Source: Omphiscola glabra (Eukaryota > Mollusca > Gastropoda > Lymnaeidae). From it: 64,000 nt of DNA. The translations under genes and the position numbers were made by a program. The stretch covers positions 26,631,847 to 26,695,846 of the forward strand of contig OZ024798.1 of assembly GCA_964017045.1 (NCBI GenBank), in the 5' to 3' direction. The notes under the pieces are model-generated. The model was not told the origin of the DNA and did no database searches. It saw only the letters and a list, made by a program, of their open reading frames with translations. Below, in pieces: positions 21,530-34,080 of this stretch; within the stretch, counting starts at the first letter, position 1, and each line of letters starts with the position of its first letter.

Positions 21530-21641
21530 GGGTTGAATTAATTATAAGAGGGTTTGACTGATTATAAGAGGGTTCTACTGATTATAAGAGGGTTCGACTG
21601 ATTTTAAAAGGGTTGACCTCGTTATAAGAGGGTTGGACTAG
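21530..21641. repeat. 20-bp minisatellite, about 5.5 units
   Basis: Unit GGGTTCGACTGATTATAAGA with substitutions. Confidence 0.88.
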
Positions 21642-21689
21642 GATATAGCTTTTTAATTTAAGTTTGTTTATTGTTACAAGTGAAACATC

Positions 21690-21812
21690 CCTGGCTGACT
21701 GCCAACCCTTCATACAATGGTGGACCCAGAACCTGGCTGACTGCCAACCCTTCATACAATGGTGGACCCAGAATCTGGCTGACTGCCAACCCTTCATATA
21801 ATGGTGGAGCCC
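21690..21812. repeat. 42-bp tandem repeat, 3 units
   Basis: Unit starts CTGGCTGACTGCCAACCCTT. Confidence 0.9.
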
Positions 21813-23051
21813 GTTCTGAAGGTTTAAAAGAAAACTCATTAGACAAAGGGTCGACTAAAAGAAAGTGTAGCACTTATTGTAATAAACAAACAAGTGTTGT
21901 ATTATTAAAATTATGTTGCATTCTAAAAAAAAAAAAATCCCATCTGGCAAGATGAGTTTGTAGCTTCATTTCACGGATATCTGGCACAACATTAGGAGAT
22001 TCAGTTTTAAGATATTTAGTTTTCTATAACACATAAGTAACAGTATAACAAGAAAGACCCACAAAATTTATGAAAACACCGGAGCTGTTAGAAAAGAACA
22101 AATATTGTCATCAATACATCAAGAGCTCTCACAGGGGGAACATTGATTCGGGGAAAGGTGGGGGGGGGGGGGGGACATTGATCTATAAGTATATACAGGT
22201 TCTTTAAGTTTTGCATGGGAGTAAAAAATATATTAAAATATATTACAATTTATTGATGGTAAATTTTCTAACAAACAACATAGTTTGGGGGTATCGTTAG
22301 GGTGAAATTGAAATTAAAAGTATAAGATATGATGGAAGCAGACAATCACATTTATGATAATTGAACAATTTAAGCTTTTAACACGTCCAGCTAAGTCCGT
22401 TTAACAGCCCAGTATAAATGGGTTTTCATTAGAGCAGTGCTTAAGCTTGTTTCACTACGTCCGACAGTTAAAAATTCTAACACAATAGCTCAGCTATGAC
22501 ATATTTGCTAAGCCATTCAGCTGATATTAGCAATGCAAATGAATATGGCAGAGCCACTCTTGTCAAGGCATGCAATAGTTGAAATGATACAAAACAATAT
22601 TTAGCTAAGCTGGTTATGTTAGCGGTCCAGACAAAATGCACAGCATAAAACATTCCAGTTCTGAACTTGTTTAAAATACATCAATTCAAATCTTATTATG
22701 ATGTGGTTATCTTTATTTGTTGTTATCTCTAATGTTCACACAAGATACACCAATGATTTGGGAGTGGAATTCATGTGCACATGTCATTACCCTTAAAATA
22801 TGACATTTAGAGTTACCCTACTTTAAGACATTACCCTAATATTTTGAAATTACTTTTATGTTCTAATTGACATTACCTCTGTGGTATAGTTACCCAAATA
22901 TATAGTATTATTTACTAAAAAAATAAATATTGCCAACTCATTTCTTAGCATTAAAATATTCTGTTCAAGTATTTGAATGAAAAACACTTCATGGCTTTAT
23001 TAAAATAACTGATATAAAGGTGAAATGTTTGCAATTATTTTACATTTATCC
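21813..23051. other. unassigned AT-rich DNA
   Basis: No gene seen; G14-like tract near 22161. Confidence 0.55.
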
Positions 23052-23198
23052 CATGCACATGTCTTTCCCTTACATGCACATGTCTTCCCCTCACATGCAC
23101 AGATTTTCCCATCCCATGCAAAGGTCTTCCTATCCCATGCACAGGTTTTCCCCTCACATGCACAGGTGTTCCCACCCCATGCACAGGTCTTCCCATCA
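23052..23198. repeat. 21-bp minisatellite, 7 units
   Basis: Unit starts CATGCACAGGTCTTCCCCTC. Diverged units, both strands open. Confidence 0.88.
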
Positions 23199-24147
23199 CT
23201 TTCACAATGGCCCTCATCAACCATACAATTTCAATAAATCATTTGATATGTTAAAAAATAACCCCAGAGGAGGGTGCGAACTTCTTTGGACAATGCAATT
23301 TTCAAAAATGGCCTAAATATTACAATTGATGCTTGACTGCTAGCTAAGCAAGGCAGAAAGGAATTTTTAAACAAAAATCTTTTAAATGACTCAACTATTT
23401 GAAAAATTATAAGAAGATTGAAGTTTTTAAAAGAGGTGACGTCCACTTTTCATGTTCATCTATAATTTGTAGGTAACTTCTAAAGTCACATTGTAAGATC
23501 GAAATGCCAGATGACATCTGCAATGGCACAACTTTGATTCAATTATTGACAAATCTTATCTACGAGTAGATTTACACAACATTACGTCCTTATATTTGGA
23601 GAGTCCTGCCAGTGAGGAGTTAAATCCCTTTGTTTTTTGTTTACATTTTTTTGCTTCCCCTCAAAAATGCTTGTCTCAGTTGTCAATCATTGAAAATAAA
23701 GTTTATCAACAGAAAATGTCCATACCCTTGTCTGAACATACAAACAGAAATAAATTGTTGCATAGTGCAAGAGCAAACCCTTTTTCTAAAAATAAATATA
23801 TAACATAACAGTTAAACATAGTCCTGCATACAAACTGTATGTGAAATACATGGTTGGTGAGACAGGTTGTTTGATAGAGTGAAGGAATAAAATACAGACA
23901 AAAATATTATTATATTTACATACAAAATGCAAAACATTAGGAAAAATAAAAAGGCCAACACACCTTAATGGATTTACATATTCAAACATTCATTCCCCTA
24001 TATTTAGAACAATGGGAATCATCATAAACCACTCTTATAGGAATCTCTGCCCAATGACCAGACAATGCCAAATACCCGAATCATCTTCTAGTGTGACATT
24101 TCTTCGACTTCAGTTCTATCCCAAATCTTGTTCTAGTGAGACATTTC
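23199..24147. other. downstream of the RING stop; probable 3' UTR plus intergenic
   Basis: AT-rich, no gene. A duplicated motif (GACATTTCTTCGACTTCAGT / GACATTTCTTAGACTTCTGT) lies directly beyond the stop at about 24095-24160. Confidence 0.45.
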
Positions 24148-24414
24148 TTAGACTTCTGTTTCATCCAAGTCCAAATCCACCTGGTTGCTTTCCTTGACGT
24201 GGTACAAACGACCCGTGTCTCGGATCTGCTTGCTGGCCATCCTAATCAGGGTCTCCTCCTGCTGCTTGACCATGCGCTCAATCTGGTCGGTGGTGTCATA
24301 AAAGTTGAAGTGGTCTGCTCGCTCTCGCAGCCGGATGGTGTGGTCAATCTCAATAACATTCTTTCCCTGTAGAGCCATAATCGGGGCAGAATTGCGGGCC
24401 ACTATTTTGCCCAC
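24148..24414 (-). CDS. RING gene exon 3 (C-terminus and stop)
   Basis: 267 nt including the stop, acceptor cactcatcag, phase 0. Codes 88 residues: a basic/amphipathic helix (DQIERMVKQQEETLIRMASK) and an acidic tail. No clear poly(A) signal was chosen; the 3' UTR is not delimited. Confidence 0.78.
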   Translation of the reverse strand: MGKIVARNSAPIMALQGKNVIEIDHTIRLRERADHFNFYDTTDQIERMVKQQEETLIRMASKQIRDTGRLYHVKESNQVDLDLDETEV

Positions 24415-27400
24415 CTGATGAGTGAAATAAACAAAGTTACTTGTTAAAGGTGTATGTGAAACATTGTTGACTAGATAATGACACCTAGATAATGACACTT
24501 AGATAATGACACCTAGATAATGACGCCTAGATAATGACGCCTATATAATGATGCCTAGATAATGATGCCTAGATAATGACGCCTAGATAATGACGCCTAG
24601 ATAATGACGCCTAGGTAATGACACCTAGATAATGACACCTAGATAATGACACCTAGATAATGACACCATGGACCTGTTGATATTTATGGCCAAGCCAGGG
24701 TTTTACTGTGGGCTGTATAAGCATTGTTGTATTGCAACAGGTGTCAGATGACATCAGCGCATGACTTGTGTTATTTGTAGGGCAAGTATGACCTGTCCAA
24801 TGTGGATGTCCTTAAGACATGCAAGACGTGAATGTCATAAATGTGTTGAAGATTTTTGTATGATGTTCATGCCCATGACATGTAGAACATGCATGTGTTG
24901 TATGATCTGTATGATTATGAGACATACAGGACTCTGTGACATGTAAGTCCTGTATGGCATGTAACACCTGTATGACACATAGGACATGTATTTATTGTAT
25001 GGTCCTCATGATGAGACATATAGGACTATATGACATGTAGCACATGTACAGCATGTGGGACATGTATGGCATGTGGTAGCTGTAGGACCTGTATGGCATG
25101 TGGGACATGTATGGCATGTGGGACATGTATGGCATGTGGGACATGTATGGCATGTGGGACATGTATGGCATGTGGTAGCTGTAGGACCTGTATGGCATGT
25201 GGGACATGTATGGCATGTGGTAGCTGTAGGACCTGTATGGCATGTGGGACATGTATGGCATGTGGGACAAGTATGGCATGTGGGACATCTATGGCATGTG
25301 GTAGCTGTAGGACCTGTATGGCATGTGGGACATGTATGGCATGTGGGACATGTATGGCATGTGGGACATGTATGGCATGTGGGACATGTATGGCATGTGG
25401 GACATGTATGGCATGTGGTAGCTGTAGGACATGTATTTATTGCATGACCTGTATGATTATGAGATATATAGAACCCAATGGCCTGTAGGACCTGTATGTC
25501 ATGTAGGACCTATCATGTGTAAGGCACGAAGGCCCTATCCCATTTCGCACTTGTGATCCTAAAGGAAATTAATGTGATGTATGACATATGACATGTAAGA
25601 TCTCAATGACATGTAATAAAGACCTCTATGACATGTAACACATAAGTGAGACCTGTTTTCACTGCTGATTCTTAAAAGAAACAGAGGAATCAAAATGCAT
25701 ATGACTCTGACGACTGACCAGGAATATAGGTATGTGTATTTATGATAACATCATAAATGAATTGAAGAAAAAATAACTTTGCGGTCTCTACCCTCCCAAA
25801 ATCAAACAGCAGAACGAAGTCCTGTCGTGTCAACAAGAACACGGTAAAGGACGATAACTCCATTGATTTGGTTACGTGGTTGTGCCATGTTGGCCCACTG
25901 TGTGTTCTGTTCGAATGCATGCGTGGCCTCCAATGACTTGTCACGATAGGGAGCATAATTTATTAATTTATTAGGCACTTGTGTTTCTGTGTGCAAACTC
26001 AACAAGGGTTATCGGTTGTTTCGATTGTCTCCTTTATCAGTACTTTTTATGTTACATACAGAAATTTTTTGTTCAATATTAGGAATGAATGGTCTTGGGT
26101 ATTTGAACGCTGGTGTTATTTCATAATGATGATAACGGCTGCCCCAGATGAGAGGTAACGGCTGTCCCAGATGAGAGATAACGGCTGCCCCAGATGAGAG
26201 GTAACGGCTGCCCCAGATGAGAGATAACGGCTGCCCCAGATGAGAGGTAACGGCTGCCCCAGATGAGAGGTAACGGCTGCCCCAGATGAGAGGTAACGGC
26301 TGCCCCAGATGAGAGGTAACGGCTGCCCCAGATGAGAGGTAACGGCTGCCCCAGATGAGAGGTAACGGCTGCCCCAGATGAGAGGTAACGGCTGCCCCAG
26401 ATGAGAGGTAACGGCTGCCCCAGATGAGAGGTAACGGCTGCCCCAGATGAGAGGTAAGGACTCAACCAAGTTTCCACCAGGCCGTTTTTTTTAACTGTTA
26501 AAAGGGATGGTGTTCAAGAGGTACTTGGGGGGGTGGGGCAGAAAGTTGATGAGGGAAGGTGACCGAAAGGTTATGAAGAAAGGTGACCGAAAGGTGATGA
26601 GGAAAGGTGTCGCAAAGGTGATGGTGGATGACATCAGAAAGATAATGGTGGATGGTGTCATAAAGGTGATTTGGATGATGTCATTAAGGTGAGACAATCA
26701 TGAACAACTATATACCTCAGCCAAACATATCTGTGTATTCTGTTGGGGGTTCACATCCGGCAGCTCCTTTAGCTCCGGTAGATTCTGTAGTTTGAGCTCC
26801 TTGTAGGTACACGGCACACAGATGCAGGAGGAGTTGACCTGGCTGTAGAACTCTGTCACCACCTTGCCCTGCTGGAGTCTGACAATACAATATGAGATAT
26901 AAGGGGGTCGTTTTTTTTCTGTGTGGTAACAGTGCTCAAAGCATATGACTGAAAGGGACCTGTTTGACTTTTGTGTCTTTCATATGGTAGAGATATCTCC
27001 GCAGAGGGATGAGCTCAGCATATAGGATGAGCTTAGCATATAGGATGAGCTTAGCATATAGGATGAGCTCAGCATATAGGATGAGCTTAGCATATAGGAT
27101 GAGCTTAGCATATAGGATGAGCTTAGCATATAGGATGAGCTTAGCATATAGGATGAGCTTAGCATATAGGATGAGCTTAGCATATAGGATGAGCTCAGCA
27201 TATAAGATAGCGTGTACATAACTGGTGTATATCTAAATGTGGTGTGTACACTTGATGGAGTGACCGCAGCTCGTCAGCTTTACGTTAGAAGCTCGTGCAT
27301 AGATGAAATTTTAAAAATAAAACGTTAGCAAACGTTTTTCATGGATATAATATTGGTTCACGGTGATCCAAATTTGAGTAGATTTCATTTCAAACTAATT

Positions 27401-30400
27401 TAAAAAAAACTTCGATACATAAAATGTATACAAATGATTAAGTTCCATGTGTGCTAATGAAAAAAAGAATATACTAAAAGATTATCGCTAAGCCGATCCT
27501 TGACTTATACTTGTATCAATTCTCCATGTAATGGTAATAAGGTAACACACACTCCGTATAAATCCCCAGGCAAATTTAAGAGTAGCCCAACGCTGTGTAG
27601 TTGAAGCTATTCAGGCAAGTTTCACTCACGCACAGCGTGTTGACCATCCCGTAACCAAAATGTGACCAGCGGGTAACTTGCGTCCTCCTCTTGGTCCTGA
27701 ATCTGGCGTCTTTGCCCTCCGATATGTCCGCATGGCTCCTATCTCAGGAAGGTCCAGTCTAACCGCTCGAATTGAATCGGGACATACTTGGAGGGAGCAA
27801 CGCTATTTGTTAGTCATTTCACCGGTCACATCTTGCCGCTTTGTAAGTAAAACGGATGTTATATCTTTATTTTGTGCAGTACATTTTATTATGTGGTTGT
27901 AATGGGAGATTACTGTTCATTACTGATCATGTTAAACAGTTTTTTTATTTTTTATTACTTGTCGAGCTCATTGAATATACGCATGAACAATGATATCGCC
28001 ATAGCTAAATATACTGCAACGTGATTTGTCTTGTATAGACTGCACATGTGCGTGCGTTTACAACTAACAGCTATAATTTATATCGGTATAGTTTCACATG
28101 CTGTAATGCGCTATGTCTCAAACAGACTTGGCGTGTACACCAGTATCCCACTAACTATTATACTTTAAAGTGCTCGAATTAAACATACTGCCATGCGTTA
28201 AAATCTTACATAGACCCACTTGAACTTATCACTGTAAAATAGCATCGAGTACCTCAGGGTCTCCGTTCTTAGAATAGTTACGGAATATTTGTGGGCATAA
28301 ATATAATGAGATTGTGTTTGACGCTCTCACTTATCACATAGAATCGGAGCGCAAATCTGTGTTCTTCTCATATAAGCGATAAACAACTTCTGTAATAATA
28401 AAATATTATTAAAGGAATATTTTATTTGCCCATTGGATACTCATGGGATGTCTGCTATTATAATTAATCATCGTTGCTGTTCAACTTTATTTTCCAACAT
28501 GATTATTGCTCTTTAGTAAATGTTTATTTCTATGAAGGTGTGTTGGTCATGCGTTGAATAACCTGTTAAATACGAATTATCGCCCATGTTATTGAATAAT
28601 TGTCATACTTTGGGTAACCTATACAACATTGGTTACCCAGAGTTATGCACCGTGTCTAGTGCCAGTCATATGCACATGTAATCTTTCAGATATTGTCCTT
28701 TTCTTTTGCTTTAGCTTTCTTTCTGCTTTTACCATAATCTGAGAACAAAGAAAGCTTTAGTCCTCAAGACCTGATCCAGCACTTGTAAACCGAATGTAAA
28801 ACTGTGTTGCCACCAACCCACCACCCACACCACTCGGCCACGTACTCTAAAACAGTATCAGCTAGTCCTACGCTATTTTAGTCGTTACGTTTCTCTTATC
28901 AGCTGTTTCAAATGCACCCGAGAGTGTCGTATATGTGTCCGCACATGCGCACTTTTATGTGTGCATTATTCTGTAATGAATATTGTGTTCAATACGTGCA
29001 ATTCGAGTGGACAAAGTGTTTTTTTGCTTCACGTCTGTTACAATAATGTGCTTACTCTATGTTTGTACTCTGTATGTCGATACTGTGTGAAAACTTGATA
29101 ATGTACACAGGGTGTGGGAAAGTGTGTTGTTCACGGGGCTACCTGTGGGCATAGCTGGCACGTGACAGTTCAAAAGCACAATCTACCAGGTATGACGATC
29201 AAAACTTGTGTTTACTCAAGACGAACGGGGGCGGGAAATTCAACGCAGGGCGTGCGGGGGAAACTCAACTGTTAGAGGGAACACCCTTGTCAGGTAGTCA
29301 ATAATTCTATCGTGTCTTATTTAGTTTACAAAGTCGAACTATACATTCAGTCATTCAGTCGACTCTTGTTAACTCAATTAATTCTAAAGGTTTGACTGAA
29401 ATTTCAGATATTTATATAGATACCACTTGGTACCGCAAGTCGTTGTATGACTCCACTATTCCGTTCAGCCCACAGTTGTTGCATAATGCGGCAAACTATT
29501 ATGTTTAGTCAAGGGGAGATTCACTTCCTATTTCTCATTTAGTCACATCGTTTTTAAACAAGCTTCAAGAATTTTTTTAATACAAAAATATATATCTTTG
29601 ACCCAAAGTAAATCGACCGACCTTTAGATCAATAAATATGCTATAATCGGTCTAAGGCGCAGCGGTTCTCAACGTGTGGGTCGCGACCCCTTTGGGGGTC
29701 GAACGACTCTTTCACAGGGGTCGCATAAGACCATCGGAAAACACATACTCTACAGTGTTAAAGTAGCAACGAAAATTATTTAGTGGTTGGGGGTCGCCAC
29801 AACATGATGAACTGTATTAAAGGGTCGCGGCGTTAGGAAGGTTGAGAACCACTGGTCTAAGGAATGCACTCCAATGCACACTTGAAACTGTTTACTATTG
29901 TGCACACGTATTTTAAACGTTATTTTTTCACGTGTAAAAATTTTTATTTGTACTATATTTGGCCAAGATCCTGTGATATTTTCTAAGTTAAAATTGCATT
30001 TATCCAGCCAATATTGTCATCGGTTATTTCAATTGTTCAAACGAGCCATTCAAGTCTATAAATATGTTTTTAAAATATTTCAGGTCTAGATATCGGCGTT
30101 AGGACTTTAAGCCGAATGTTAGGCAAACTGATGCCGAATGTTAGGCAAACTGATGCCGAATGTTAGGCAAACTGATGCCGAATGTTAGGCAAACTGATGC
30201 CGAATGTTAGGCAAACTGATGCCGAATGTTAGGCAAACTGATGCCGAATGTTAGGCAAACTGATGCCGAATGTTAGGCAAACTGATGCTATTCCTGACTT
30301 AAGTTTCACTTCCGTGTGTTATTAATTATGGTTAGCGGAAAATTGATCGACGAAAATTTGATCGAATCTTTTTTTCAGTTCAGACGTTAAAATGTTCGTC

Positions 30401-32275
30401 AAATTTCTTTTTGAACGCACTATACTTTATAGTAAATCAAAATAATGCGTTCAAAAAGAAATTTAACGGAAAATTTTAATGAATAAACTAAAAAAAAAAT
30501 ATTCTACCAAATTTTCGTCGATCAATTTTCAGTCAAATCAATTTTCGATCAAATTTCCGGATACGATTAATTATCGTTTACAGTTACAGCCTTTGGAGGT
30601 TATAAGACGGCAGAGATAAGACGGGAGACAGAGATAAGACAGGAGGCAGAGGTGATAAGCCAACAAAGGAAAGAAGGCAACAAGAAGTTTATTTTGGAAA
30701 TGCCCATTCTTTTCGATTTTGCTCCCTCCCGTAAACGCCGGGAACGAATGAGTTGAAAAATTCGACTAAAGACTTCATAGCTCTCCAATGTAATAGATTA
30801 CATCTTCAGCATCATTCTTGTCATACAACATTCATTGATTCAATAGTGTGTGTAGTGTGAGACTAAAGACTTCATAGCTCTCCAATGTAATAGATTACAT
30901 CTTCAGCAACATTCTTGTCACACCCCATTCATTGATTCAATGGTGCAATGTAGTGAGCTAGATGGGTGTGAATGGCTGTACCCGTACTGAAAGCTCACCA
31001 ACACACTTGGACCCACGTTACATCTAGAACTAGATTTTACTATAGTCTAAAGATTTACATTACTACCCCACACGTATTTCCCACACACAACTACTGTCCA
31101 CATAACTACGACCACACACAAACTACTCCCCAATGTATTTCCCACACACAACTACGGCCCACATAACTACGACCACACACAAACTACTCCCCGCGTATTG
31201 CCCATACGCCTACTGCCCACATAACTACGACCACACACAAACTAATCCCCACATATTTCCCACACACAACTACTGCCCACATAACTACGACCACACACAA
31301 ACTACTCCCCAATGTACTTCCCACACACAACTACTTCCCACATAACTACGACCACACACAAACTACTCTCCACGTATTGCCCATACGCCTACTGCCCACA
31401 TAACTACGACCACACACAACTAATCCCCACATATTTCCCACACACAACTACTGCCCACACCCCACCTAATATCCCACACCCACTACCTATGCACCTGCTG
31501 ACCACACCACACCAACAATCCCACACCTACTGCCCACACACCTATACAAACCACACAACATGCACACTCACCTGTAGAAGTATGAACTCCAGGCTGTGGG
31601 CCTCTCATGCCTCACCGACAACTGGTTGTACTCCTGGACCACCCTGAGTGTCCCGTGGTTCTCCATGCACAGGTGGCACTGGGTGTTGGTGAAGGTCATC
31701 CCCATCGACTTGGACTGCACCGACTCGTCCTTCAGGCGGCGCAAGTTCTGCTGGATGCCGTTGAACTTCTGAACCATCTCGTCGAAATTGTTCAGCAGTG
31801 AGATCGGGGTGGGGTCTGAGGGCTCCGGCTGGGGCGCCCCGTGGTGGTGGTGACCCGACGAGGCGCTGTTGGTCGGGATGCCCATGGCCTGCATCGGGGC
31901 GTCTTCATCCACGTAGCAATGGCACACGGGGCATCTCGAATACCCGGACCTCTGGCGGAGTCGCATGAACTTCCGGACGCAGTTGTGGCACAGCACATGT
32001 CCGCAGGGGAAGGTGTCCGGGGCGCGGGTGTACTCGATGTCTTGTCTGGCCTCCACGGCCACGGGGGCGCCGAGTGGGGAGGGAAGGGGCGACGGGATGG
32101 GCGAGGGGATCGGCGACATTGGTGACCTTATCGTGGGCGAGGTTAAATACGGCGGGCTCAGGGTCGGCGACTCCAGCGATGAGACGGAGGGCGACCGGTA
32201 GTCGTTGTAGGCCCCGCGGTCCTGGTGCTTGTTGGCATTGATGTCGTACAAGCGGAGTTTGGGGTTACGTGACAT
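24148..32275 (-). CDS. RING-type zinc-finger protein, three exons, RING lacks the first Cys pair
   Basis: Rebuilt from exons 32275-31572, 26878-26716 and 24414-24148 with consistent phases (2, 0), giving 377 residues and ending at a TGA. Order: Ser/Pro-rich N-terminus (28-70, SP repeats); RING half with C91-x-H93-x2-C96-x2-C99 and C115-x2-C118; His/Pro linker (141-155); predicted helical stretch (158-190); a CHLC pair (C200, C203); further Cys in exon 2 (SSCICVPC); a charged, probably coiled-coil C-terminus (about 325-360) with an acidic end (DLDLDETEV). RING proteins are commonly E3 ubiquitin ligases, but the usual first CxxC is absent and the preceding sequence reads IEYTRAPDTF, so E3 activity is uncertain. 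The ATG sits in an aaaaATG context 12 nt after an acceptor-like ttttgttcag, which suggests a spliced 5' leader. I do not recognise an orthologue. Confidence 0.8.
24473..24665. repeat. 14-bp minisatellite, about 14 units
   Basis: Unit CTAGATAATGACAC, beginning 60 bp upstream of RING exon 3 in the intron. Confidence 0.92.
25030..25438. repeat. 18-bp minisatellite with a higher-order insert
   Basis: Unit GGCATGTGGGACATGTAT; every few units a GGTAGCTGTAGGACCTGTAT variant recurs. Diverged relatives extend from about 24740 to 25640. In the RING intron. Confidence 0.92.
26133..26457. repeat. 23-bp minisatellite, 14 units
   Basis: Unit starts AACGGCTGCCCCAGATGAGA. Very homogeneous, so young; in the RING intron. 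Confidence 0.95.
26560..26694. repeat. 24-bp degenerate repeat, about 6 units
   Basis: Units like GACCGAAAGGTGATGAGGAA, ending about 20 bp from the RING exon 2 donor. Confidence 0.75.
26716..26878 (-). CDS. RING gene exon 2
   Basis: 163 nt. The first base completes R235, then 54 codons (start LQQGKVV, end CLAE). Acceptor ttgtcag, donor gtatat. Contains three closely spaced Cys (CICVPC) that could bind metal. Confidence 0.8.
27008..27206. repeat. 18-bp minisatellite, 11 units
   Basis: Unit GGATGAGCTTAGCATATA, C/T variants (AGCTC/AGCTT). Open on both strands. Confidence 0.94.
27211..29649. other. RING intron 1, longest minisatellite-free stretch of the gene
   Basis: Unique-looking DNA without recognised repeats. 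A moderately GC-rich patch at 27600-27850 ends ...CGCTTT|gtaagt on +, and another lies at 29140-29290. No coding potential recognised. Confidence 0.45.
29660..29854 (+). mobile_element. SPIN-like nonautonomous hAT element, copy 2
   Basis: Same family as 1903-2099, with ends CAGCGGTTCTCAAC and GGTTGAGAACCACTG. A direct repeat gtctaagg flanks it (29650-29657 and 29855-29862), with two extra bases on the left side. Confidence 0.82.
30111..30286. repeat. 22-bp minisatellite, 8 identical units
   Basis: Unit GCCGAATGTTAGGCAAACTG plus AT. 176 bp = 8 x 22 with no visible differences, so recent. Confidence 0.95.
30337..30531. mobile_element. long palindromic (snap-back) MITE
   Basis: cggaaaattgatcgacgaaa at the left is inverted by tttcgtcgatcaattttc at the right. 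An inner pair (aaatttctttttgaacgca / tgcgttcaaaaagaaattt) forms a second arm. A single transcript could fold almost end to end. Confidence 0.65.
30764..30957. repeat. 97-bp tandem duplication
   Basis: Two copies starting GACTAAAGACTTCATAGCTC (30764, 30861), with mismatches in the second half. Confidence 0.9.
31060..31540. repeat. composite CA-rich minisatellite
   Basis: Alternating CCCACATAACTACGACCACA and AACTACTCCCC blocks in a higher-order pattern. It ends about 30 bp from the donor of RING exon 1. Confidence 0.85.
31572..32275 (-). CDS. RING gene exon 1
   Basis: Codes residues 1-234 plus two bases of R235 and ends TTCTACAG before gtgagt. GC-richer than its surroundings. Holds the SP-rich segment, the partial RING and the CHLC motif. 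Confidence 0.82.
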
Positions 32276-32784
32276 TTTTGTTATCCACTGAACAAAAATT
32301 CACAAACGTATAGAAAAATGCCGTGCGTAAATCACATAGCCCAGAACTTTCTTACCGCCAACACAATTTCTCAATGTGTAAGTTCAAGCAGTTTTGAAGC
32401 GAGTAACCTCCAAGCACTGTACGAATCACACTTCATAGAACATTTAACTAGGTGATATCCATTATGTAATGCATTTTTGATGGCCATCAATGCCTCACAT
32501 CTATGATTGATCTTGACGGTTATTAGCTGTGGAATCAATGAAATAGACTTCACAAGAGTGACTCGTGGGTTTTAAGAATGTTGTCCAAGCGAGCACCATC
32601 AGTTAATATCAATACTCTTTAAGTCTTGACCATTCCATGAGATAGTTGCTCGGCACATAAACGTAAGTTATCTGTGACCTGGGAAAATTCAGAACATGAA
32701 ATTAGATTATTTACTCAGTTATGTGTACACATCAAATTGTTCATGTATCTTACTATAACCACGTCTAGCACCCACTGCACCCCC

Positions 32785-33510
32785 ACCCCTGTACTAATTT
32801 CACCCACCTCTAGCACCACACTCCCTCCCACCTCTAGCACCACACTCCCTCCCACCTCTAGCACCACACTCCTTCCCACCTCTAGCACCACACTGCATCC
32901 CACCTCTAGCACCACAATGAACCACAGTTTAGCAGCCACTTCACCCCCACCTCTAGCAACACATTGCCTCCCACCTCTAGCACCACACTGCCACCCACCT
33001 CTAGCACCACACTCCCTCCCACCTCTAGCACCACACTCCCTCCCACCTCTAGCACCACACTCCCTCCCACTTCTAGCACCACATTCCCTCTCACCTCTAG
33101 AACCACACTGCTTCCCACCTTTAGCACCACACTCCTTCCCACCTCTAGCACCACACTCCCACCTCTAGCACCACACTCCCACCTCTAGCACCACAATGAA
33201 CCACATTTCTAGCAGTCACTGCACCCCCACATCCAGTTCTCACTTCACCCCACCTCTAGCACCACACTCCCCCACATCTAGCACCACACTCCCTCCCACC
33301 TCTAGCCCCACACTCCCTCCCACATCTAGCACCACAATGAACCACATTTCTAGCAGTCACTGCACCCCCACCTCCAGTACTCACTTCACCCCACCTCTAG
33401 CACCACACTCCCACCCACCTCTAGCACCACACTCCCTCCCACCTCTAGCACCACAATGCACCACATTTCTCCCACCAAACGGCGCCCCACCTCTAGCACC
33501 GCACTATCCA
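32785..33510. repeat. 24-bp minisatellite (CCCACCTCTAGCACCACACT)
   Basis: About 28 units with indels; a longer block starting ATGAACCACATTTCTAGCAG recurs. Upstream of the RING gene. Pro/Thr-rich ORFs here are repeat artefacts. Confidence 0.9.
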
Positions 33511-33949
33511 CAGGTCTACCCATTCCTGGCATATATCAATGACCCCTGTCTTAACGTGGAAGTTGGTGTTTCCGTGTCAACATGACCTCATGACCCCAAT
33601 CGTGTTTTAATGACATGAACTTTAACAGTAATTTCATGTTGTTTTTTTCTTTTTTTTTTCCCCTAGACTTCCATTCACTTCATGAAGGTGTTGAGCCGTA
33701 GAATTAATCTAAGTGTTAGAAGGATTTGAGTTGGAAGGGAATGGGATAGAAATGTATCAAATTCTGTTTGATGGCTGTTTTTGTATCGTTGACAATAGAC
33801 AGAGAGATGGCATTCTGATCTCATGCAAAAAAATTGCTCTGCAGCCCGTGGGAATAGTGTGGGTGTGAAGGTGTGAAGCACAAAACAAAAGAATTTTTTA
33901 AAAGGGGATTGCCAAATACTAGCTAATTTTATAGTCATTTGTGTTTAAA

Positions 33950-34080
33950 GTGAGGTGTGGGATAGAGTGAGGCGTGGGGACAGAGTGAGGCGTGGGGATG
34001 GAGTGAGGCATGGGGACAGAGTGAGGCGTAGGGACAGAGTGAGGTGTGGGGATAAAGTGTGTTGTGGGAAATAAAGTGAG
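33950..34080. repeat. about 18-bp degenerate repeat (GTGAGGCGTGGGGACAGA)
   Basis: About 7 units grading into the 56-bp array that follows. Confidence 0.8.

Noticed and set aside
25030..25488. Cys-rich 152-codon ORF resembling a metal-binding protein
   Set aside because: Translation of an 18-bp minisatellite inside an intron; the other frames are open as well.
27600..27850. Possible plus-strand exon ending in a gtaagt donor
   Set aside because: No matching acceptor, downstream exon or protein similarity recognised; lies within the RING gene intron.
32674..33600. Pro/Thr/Ser-rich mucin-like ORFs
   Set aside because: Low-complexity translation of a 24-bp array, with both strands open.
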